From JBOGWA01 sp050693155 (GTDB taxonomy: Bacteria; Actinomycetota; UBA4738; CALAEC01): a stretch of DNA of 36,984 nt. Location: positions 1-36,984 of the forward strand of contig JBOGWA010000125.1 of NCBI GenBank assembly GCA_050693155.1, given 5' to 3'. Position 1 is the stretch's first letter. Every line of letters begins with the position of its first letter. Shown in pieces: positions 32,524-36,984 of this stretch. Under the pieces are notes generated by a model, which was not told the origin of the DNA, searched no databases, and saw only the letters and a program-made list of their open reading frames with translations. The position numbers and the translations under genes were made by a program.

Positions 32524-33245
32524 GCACCTACCGAAGCGATCTCGATCTCGCGCGGCTCCCGAGCCACGTCGCGATCGTCATGGACGGAAACGGCCGTTGG
32601 GCGAAGCAACGGGGCCTGCCCAGGACGAAGGGGCACGAGGCCGGCGAACGCGCTCTCTTCGACACGGTCGAGGGCGCGCTCGACATCGGGCTCCCGGTGC
32701 TCTCGGTCTACGCCTTCTCCACCGAGAACTGGCTTCGCCCGAAATCCGAGGTCCAGTTCCTGATGAACTTCGACAGGAAGCTCCTCCGGCGCCGCCGTGA
32801 CGAGCTGAACGAGCGAGGCGTGCAGGTCGTCTGGAGTGGCCGTACCACCCGGGTCCCTCGCTCGGTCCTTCGCGAGCTCGAGGAAGGGATCGAGATGACG
32901 AAGGCCAATACCAGGATGGTGCTGAACATCTGCTTCAACTACGGCGGTCGGGCCGAGATCGTCGATGCCGTCAACCGGCTCCTCGACGAGCGCCGAGGGA
33001 AGCGGAGCGGACGACTGACGGAGAAGGGCATCTCGCGCGGCCTCTACCAACCCAACCTCCCCGACCCCGATCTTGTGATACGAACGTCCGGCGAGATGCG
33101 CATCTCCAACTTCCTGATCTGGCAGGCGGCCTACGCGGAGTTCTGGTTCACGCCGGTCCTCTGGCCGGACTTCAATCGCGAGCACCTGTTCGAAGCGATC
33201 CGCGACTTCCAGAAGCGCGACCGGCGGTTCGGAGGACTCTCGTGA
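32520..33245 (+). CDS. uppS: polyprenyl diphosphate synthase (cis-prenyltransferase)
   Basis: A 241-residue cis-prenyltransferase that makes the long-chain lipid carrier for cell-wall synthesis (undecaprenyl or, in many actinobacteria, decaprenyl diphosphate). HVAIVMDGNGRWAKQRGLPRTKGHEAG carries the catalytic Asp22 and phosphate-binding residues, SVYAFSTENWLRP the second motif, and LVIRTSGEMRISNFLIWQAAYAEFWF the third. The start is GTG at 32520, overlapping the recO stop. The recO-uppS order is conserved in actinobacteria. The stop overlaps the next gene (GTGA). Confidence 0.96.
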   Translation: MSTYRSDLDLARLPSHVAIVMDGNGRWAKQRGLPRTKGHEAGERALFDTVEGALDIGLPVLSVYAFSTENWLRPKSEVQFLMNFDRKLLRRRRDELNERGVQVVWSGRTTRVPRSVLRELEEGIEMTKANTRMVLNICFNYGGRAEIVDAVNRLLDERRGKRSGRLTEKGISRGLYQPNLPDPDLVIRTSGEMRISNFLIWQAAYAEFWFTPVLWPDFNREHLFEAIRDFQKRDRRFGGLS

Positions 33246-33703
33246 CGCGGTACTTCGCGTACGGGACGAACATGGACCCAAACGTGATGGCCGGGCACTC
33301 GCCAAACGCCGAGCCCCTCGGTCCCGGTCGTCTCGACGGGTACCGGATCGAGTTCAACGTCTACTCCGAGCGCTGGCAGGGGGGCGCCGCGAACCTCGAG
33401 CCCGACCCGGACGGACACGTCTGGGGGGTCGTGTGGGAGATGAGCGACGAGGACGTGAGCGCCCTCGACACCTTCGTCGGCCACCCGACGTTCTACGGGC
33501 GGGGGGATGTGGATGTGCAGCACGGGGACGAGACTGTGGCTTGCGTGACCTACCGGGTCGCGCACCAGAAGGGCTACGTTCGCCCGACCGACGCGTACCT
33601 CAATCGGCTTCGCTCGGCGGCACGGGTGCAGGGGCTTCCGCCTGAGGCCCTCGACATCATCGACGCGGCAGCGCGCCCTCCTTCCCCGCACATCGACACG
33701 TAG
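33242..33703 (+). CDS. gamma-glutamylcyclotransferase-like protein lacking the catalytic Glu
   Basis: A 153-residue GGCT-superfamily protein. YFAYGTNMDPNVM matches the YGSNM substrate loop, GYRIEFNVYSERWQGGAANLEP and HVWGVVWEMS are typical strands, and LDTFVGHPTFYGR aligns with LDxxEGxxxxxY. The catalytic Glu of that motif is Val79 here, so cyclotransferase activity is doubtful. GTG at 33242 overlaps the uppS stop, suggesting coupled expression with recO-uppS. Confidence 0.82.
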   Translation: MTRYFAYGTNMDPNVMAGHSPNAEPLGPGRLDGYRIEFNVYSERWQGGAANLEPDPDGHVWGVVWEMSDEDVSALDTFVGHPTFYGRGDVDVQHGDETVACVTYRVAHQKGYVRPTDAYLNRLRSAARVQGLPPEALDIIDAAARPPSPHIDT

Positions 33704-33722
33704 CTCGACGCGACCGGGAGGT

Positions 33723-34115
33723 TCAGGCGCGGGCCGGGCGGAGGGCTCGCAGCCCCTGCACCCCAACGATGATCCCGGCGACCATCGGAGCGGCGATGAG
33801 CAGCCACGACAGAGGGTTCAGATCGAGGGTCGGGTAGGGGTCGCTGAACGCGCTCCAGTGAGGGGCGAGGTGCACGGCCGTGAAACCGACCGCGTTCCCG
33901 AAACCGACGAGGACCGAGGCCGGCGCAGCCAGCGCTTGGCGGCGAAGGGCGAGGACCAGAACGACAATCGTGGCCGTGATGCCGACGAGTCCTGTGGCGA
34001 TCACCTGCACGGCGAGGTCGCGCGGCGCCTGGTTGAAGACGTGATCCAGGTCATGGGCGACGAGCAACGCAAGGAGCCCGAGATTCGCCCCCGCCAGTGT
34101 TGTCACGCCGCCCAC
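33723..34115 (-). CDS. small four-helix membrane protein of unknown function
   Basis: A 130-residue protein with four predicted membrane segments (LGLLALLVAHDLDHVF, LVGITATIVVLVLALRR, VLVGFGNAVGFTAVH, SWLLIAAPMVAGIIVGVQGL). Two histidines and an Asp (AHDLDH) sit in or near helix 1, with HLAPHW after helix 3. GTG at 34115 is 1 nt from the stop of the upstream crotonase-like gene, so the two are probably co-transcribed. I recognise no named family. Confidence 0.72.
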   Translation of the reverse strand: MGGVTTLAGANLGLLALLVAHDLDHVFNQAPRDLAVQVIATGLVGITATIVVLVLALRRQALAAPASVLVGFGNAVGFTAVHLAPHWSAFSDPYPTLDLNPLSWLLIAAPMVAGIIVGVQGLRALRPARA

Positions 34116-34116
34116 T

Positions 34117-34944
34117 CTATCGAGGCCGTGACCCGTAGTCGCCGAACGGGTCGTCGCGCTCGCGGACGGCCTGCCGGAACCCGGCTTCTTGCGCGCGCCG
34201 GACGAAGGCCACCCCCTCCTTCGTATGGCGGGCGACCCCGTCGAGGAGCGTCCCGAGCGTGCGGCTGGACCGGAACCCCATGTTCTCGATCGTCTGGTTA
34301 CACAAGAGTTTGAGCATGACCAACTGCGAGAGCGGAAGCCGAGCGATCCGAGAAGCCAGCTCGCTCGCGCGTGGCAGGAGCTGATCGTCCGCGACGCACT
34401 CGAGGACGAGGCCGATGCGCGCCGCTTCGGTCCCCGAGATCTCGTCGCCCGTGAGCAGGTAACGCTTTGCGCGCTCCAGCCCCATCCGGTAGACCCACAT
34501 CGCCGTCGTCGGGGTTCCCCAGACCCGGGCCGGCGGGTATCCGAACACGGCGCTCTCGGCGGCGACGATGAGGTCGCAGCAGAGGACCATGTCCGTCCCG
34601 CCCGCGATGCACCACCCGTGCACGGCGGCGACGGTCGGCTTCGATGCGTACCAGAGCTTCATATAGGTGTCGATGAACGGGCCAAGCAGACGCATGTCCT
34701 GAACGGAGTCCCAGGCCCGCTCGCCCGCCTGGCCTTCGGTCGACCAGTCGAGGCCGTAGCCGGCGCAGAAGGCGGGGCCCTCCGCCCGTAGGAGGATCAC
34801 CCGCACATCGTCGTCGGCGTCCGCCTCGTCGATCGCCTGCGCGAGCTCGTCCCGAAGGGCCGGCGTGATGGTGTTGTATTCGGCCGCGCGGGTGAAAACG
34901 ATCGTGCGCACGCCCTCGTTCGTCTCGGTCCGGAGGGTCTCCAC
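34117..34944 (-). CDS. enoyl-CoA hydratase/isomerase (crotonase) family protein
   Basis: A 275-residue crotonase-fold protein. VRVILLRAEGPAFCAGYGLD provides the first oxyanion-hole segment and KPTVAAVHGWCIAGGTDMVLCCDLIVAAESAVFGYPPARVWG the second. The two Glu used by classical hydratases are missing: the GGxCE Glu is Asp (AGGTD) and the PExxxG Glu is replaced (PPARVWG). It may be an isomerase, hydrolase or other CoA-substrate enzyme. The start is GTG at 34944. It is followed by the membrane-protein gene with a 1-nt gap. Confidence 0.88.
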   Translation of the reverse strand: METLRTETNEGVRTIVFTRAAEYNTITPALRDELAQAIDEADADDDVRVILLRAEGPAFCAGYGLDWSTEGQAGERAWDSVQDMRLLGPFIDTYMKLWYASKPTVAAVHGWCIAGGTDMVLCCDLIVAAESAVFGYPPARVWGTPTTAMWVYRMGLERAKRYLLTGDEISGTEAARIGLVLECVADDQLLPRASELASRIARLPLSQLVMLKLLCNQTIENMGFRSSRTLGTLLDGVARHTKEGVAFVRRAQEAGFRQAVRERDDPFGDYGSRPR

Positions 34945-34980
34945 GAGTCTGGCCGAGACTATCAGGCCGTCGCCGAAGGG

Positions 34981-35295
34981 TTAGGAGAGTCGAGCGGCAG
35001 CGAACGCGATCCCGGCGACCGTCATGATCGAAGTCACGTTCGTGACGAGCACCGTCCGAAGCGTGTGGGACATGAGTTCCGCTTTCGTGAGCTCCATCCT
35101 CGCGATGAGGCGGTCCTCTAATCGTCGGATCTCGTTCTGGAGGTCGTCCCTCGTTGCGAAGAGGTCGTCCTTCGTAGCAATTTGGTCCCAGCCAGCTTGA
35201 GGAAGGTGCTCCATCAGTGTGGACGCCTCCTGTTGCCCGAGAATCTCCTCGAGCTTCTGATACAGGAGGCGCCGGGATCGCTCATCCAATGCCAT
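34981..35295 (-). CDS. coiled-coil protein with C-terminal membrane anchor (DUF1640/CCDC90-like)
   Basis: A 104-residue protein. Residues about 2-50 are a polar helical region (LDERSRRLLYQKLEEILG), then TKDDLFATRDDLQNEIRRLEDRLIARMELTKAELM, a coiled coil resembling DUF1640 proteins, then one hydrophobic segment near the C-terminus (VLVTNVTSIMTVAGIAFAAARL). ATG at 35295 is preferred over a more distal start (35361) because AGGGGG lies 4 nt upstream. Function unknown; homologues are often seen near toxin-antitoxin or metabolic genes without a fixed role. Confidence 0.75.
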   Translation of the reverse strand: MALDERSRRLLYQKLEEILGQQEASTLMEHLPQAGWDQIATKDDLFATRDDLQNEIRRLEDRLIARMELTKAELMSHTLRTVLVTNVTSIMTVAGIAFAAARLS

Positions 35296-35350
35296 TGTGC
35301 CCCCTCTCCCTCGCTTCAACAACGGAGGAGGTACCCGGAGCCTACCGAGA

Positions 35351-35375
35351 GGGTCCGACACGATCTCGGGTCCGA
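35351..35375. repeat. short direct repeat upstream of glyS
   Basis: GGGTCCGA occurs at 35351-35358 and 35368-35375, 17 nt apart, just before a possible -10 box TAGGCT (35376-35381). The 134-nt divergent gap (35296-35429) must hold promoters for glyS and the coiled-coil gene. I see no T-box leader: no GGTGCCAC-like antiterminator bulge motif. Confidence 0.35.
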
Positions 35376-35429
35376 TAGGCTACGGGGCACGCCAGCGGCC
35401 GCAGCCGGCGGCCGGGAAAGGAGGCCCTC

Positions 35430-36803
35430 GTGGCGGACCTCATGGACGCCATCACCTCCCTAGCGAAGCGCCGAGGGTTCGTCTTCCAGTCATCGGAGAT
35501 CTACGGCGGGCTGCGCTCGTTCTGGGACTACGGCCCGCTCGGGGTCGAGCTGAAGCGAAACATCCGCGCCGCTTGGTGGAAGGCGATGGTCCAGGAGCGC
35601 GCCGACGTTGTCGGGCTCGAGTCCTCGATCATGATGAGCCCGCGGGTTTGGGAGGCCTCCGGACACCTCGAGTCGTTCACCGACCCGCTCGTCGAGTGTC
35701 TCGAGTGTCATCAGCGGTTCCGGGCCGATCACCTCGAAGGCTTCCACGCGCCTCAGTCCGGCCACGCGGAGGGCGGCACCGTCGACATGGCGGAGAAGCC
35801 GACCTGCCCGAACTGCGGCAACGACCAGTTCACCGACCCGCGGAACTTCAACCTGATGTTCAAGACCCACATGGGCCCGGTCGAGGACGAGTCCCACGAG
35901 GTGTTCCTCCGCCCGGAGACCGCCCAAGGGATGTTCGTCGACTTCACCACGATCCAGGCCGCGGCCCGGAAGAAGCTCCCGTTCGGGATCGCGCAGATCG
36001 GCAAGTCCTTCCGGAACGAGATCACCCCGGGGAACTTCATCTACCGGACCCGGGAGTTCGAGCAGATGGAGATGGAGTTCTTCTGCGAGCCCGGGACCGA
36101 CGAGGAGTGGCACGAGTACTGGATCGGGCAGCGGATGGACTGGTACCGGCGGCTGGGGATCAAGGAGGAGAACCTCCGGGTCCGGGAGCACGAGGAGGAC
36201 GAGCTGAGCCACTACTCGAAGCGGACCGTGGACGTCGAGTACGCGTTCCCGTTCACGGACTGGGGCGAGCTCGAGGGGATCGCCAACCGCACCGACTTCG
36301 ACCTGAAGGCGCACCAGGAGCACTCGGGCCAGGACCTCATGTACTTCGACCAGGAGCACGACAAGCGGTTCCACCCGTTCGTGATCGAGCCGGCCGCCGG
36401 CGTGGATCGGGCCGCGCTGGCCTTCCTGTGCGACGCGTACACGGTCGAGGAGGCCCCGAACGCCAAGGGCGAGATGGAGAAGCGCACGGTCCTGAAGCTG
36501 CACCGGGATCTGGCTCCCATCAAGGTGGCCATCCTGCCGCTGTCCCGGAACGAGCGGCTGGTGCCGAAGGCGCGAGAGGTGTTCGACCTGGTCAAGGGCG
36601 AGTGGATGTGCGACTACGACGATGCCGGCTCGATCGGCCGCCGGTACCGGCGCCAGGACGAGGTCGGCACGCCCCTCTGCGTCACAGTCGACTTCGACTC
36701 TCTCGATGACCAGGCCGTCACGGTCCGTGATCGCGACTCGATGTCCCAGGACCGGGTCCCGATCGAAGAGCTGAACGGGTACCTGGGCGAGCGCCTGGCC
36801 TGA
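35430..36803 (+). CDS. glyS: glycyl-tRNA synthetase (alpha2 type)
   Basis: A 457-residue class II synthetase charging tRNA-Gly, of the dimeric eukaryote/actinobacterium-like type. SLAKRRGFVFQSSEIYGGLRSFWDYGPLGVELKRNI is the opening, CLECHQRF and CPNCGN form a probable zinc site, and RPETAQGMFVDF, IGKSFRNEITP, TREFEQMEMEFF and FVIEPAAGVDRAALAFL are motifs 2 and 3. The C-terminal anticodon-binding domain (PIKVAILPLSRN) is present. GTG at 35430 has AAAGGAGG 5 nt upstream. Arg codons are nearly all CGG in the middle of the gene, unlike its neighbours. A weak hairpin without T-run follows the stop. Confidence 0.97.
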   Translation: MADLMDAITSLAKRRGFVFQSSEIYGGLRSFWDYGPLGVELKRNIRAAWWKAMVQERADVVGLESSIMMSPRVWEASGHLESFTDPLVECLECHQRFRADHLEGFHAPQSGHAEGGTVDMAEKPTCPNCGNDQFTDPRNFNLMFKTHMGPVEDESHEVFLRPETAQGMFVDFTTIQAAARKKLPFGIAQIGKSFRNEITPGNFIYRTREFEQMEMEFFCEPGTDEEWHEYWIGQRMDWYRRLGIKEENLRVREHEEDELSHYSKRTVDVEYAFPFTDWGELEGIANRTDFDLKAHQEHSGQDLMYFDQEHDKRFHPFVIEPAAGVDRAALAFLCDAYTVEEAPNAKGEMEKRTVLKLHRDLAPIKVAILPLSRNERLVPKAREVFDLVKGEWMCDYDDAGSIGRRYRRQDEVGTPLCVTVDFDSLDDQAVTVRDRDSMSQDRVPIEELNGYLGERLA

Positions 36804-36837
36804 CTGGCCCGTCGGCGGACGGCCGATATGACTGCCC

Positions 36838-36984
36838 TTAGCTGAGGCTCTGGAGGGCCGCGCGGACCCGGTCGGCACGCCAGGCGATCTCCGCCAGGTC
36901 CCCCGACTCGACGGCCTCGGGCGGCGCCAGTGATGTTCCCATGTACACGGCCAGCGCTCCGGCGTCGAGGTACGAAAGAAGGTT
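36838..36984 (-). CDS. C-terminal part of a probable KDPG/KHG aldolase (cut by window edge)
   Basis: The last 48 codons of a minus-strand gene, ending TAA at 36838-36840. The visible tail (YLDAGALAVYMGTSLAPPEAVESGDLAEIAWRADRVRAAL) resembles the end of 2-keto-3-deoxy-6-phosphogluconate / 4-hydroxy-2-oxoglutarate aldolases, which carry the pattern VGGSWLVPxxALExGDxxxI. The catalytic Lys and Glu would lie beyond the window, so this is provisional. Convergent with glyS across 34 nt. Confidence 0.55.
   Translation of the reverse strand, partial: NLLSYLDAGALAVYMGTSLAPPEAVESGDLAEIAWRADRVRAALQSLS

Noticed and set aside
35296..35429. T-box riboswitch upstream of glyS
   Set aside because: T-boxes often control glyS, but I find no antiterminator consensus, specifier loop or terminator in this 134-nt gap.
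36809..36822. CCGTC-GGCG-GACGG hairpin after glyS as a terminator
   Set aside because: The stem is only 5 bp with a 4-nt loop and no T-run follows on either strand.

Overview
The window is a GC-rich, gene-dense bacterial chromosome segment. I identify 36 protein genes with reasonable support (one truncated by the right edge), plus a possible gene tail at the left edge. GTG starts are frequent and most operon junctions overlap by 4 nt. I see no rRNA, tRNA, CRISPR array, insertion sequence or phage gene. The run leuS, comEA-comEC-holA, rpsT, lepA, hrcA-dnaJ-rsmE, HIT, phoH-ybeY-corC-cdd, recO-uppS, glyS is a housekeeping order known from Actinomycetota and, with changes, Bacillota. Together with near-leaderless starts and a paired deaminase/aldolase and aldonolactone-oxidase gene, this suggests an uncultured, probably early-branching actinobacterium. 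The phylum call is inference; no 16S gene is present.

Left part (1-7057): a small secreted protein, then a complete tryptophan operon on the minus strand, trpE-trpG-trpD-trpCF-trpB-trpA, with trpC and trpF fused. Each of its five junctions is a 4-nt ATGA or GTGA overlap. Upstream of trpE lies a probable attenuator: a sigma70-type promoter, a near-leaderless 21-residue leader peptide with three Trp codons, and a terminator hairpin whose 3' arm and T-tract are duplicated in tandem. The linker of trpE carries a C/G-rich imperfect inverted repeat that looks like a small in-frame insertion.

Middle (7058-26435): an amphipathic Ala/Val/Gly-rich protein; a Na+/phosphate-symporter-like protein; leuS; a SnoaL-like protein with an O-methyltransferase; the DNA-uptake pair comEA-comEC with holA; rpsT; lepA; the CIRCE-controlled hrcA-dnaJ-rsmE group; a HIT protein; and phoH-ybeY-corC-cdd. 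PhoH is split inside its Walker A motif by a 433-residue intein that has a LAGLIDADG endonuclease. cdd appears to start at a CTG codon.

Right part (26347-36984): a minus-strand block (TPR-adenylate-cyclase-like protein, sugar-lactone oxidase, PLP-dependent deaminase/aldolase) sits where era would be expected between cdd and recO. deoC and recO-uppS-GGCT-like follow. Then come three minus-strand genes (membrane protein, crotonase-family protein, coiled-coil membrane protein), glyS, and the 3' end of a probable KDPG/KHG-aldolase gene. No gene-free stretch exceeds 300 bases; the longest (6806-7057) holds the trp leader.
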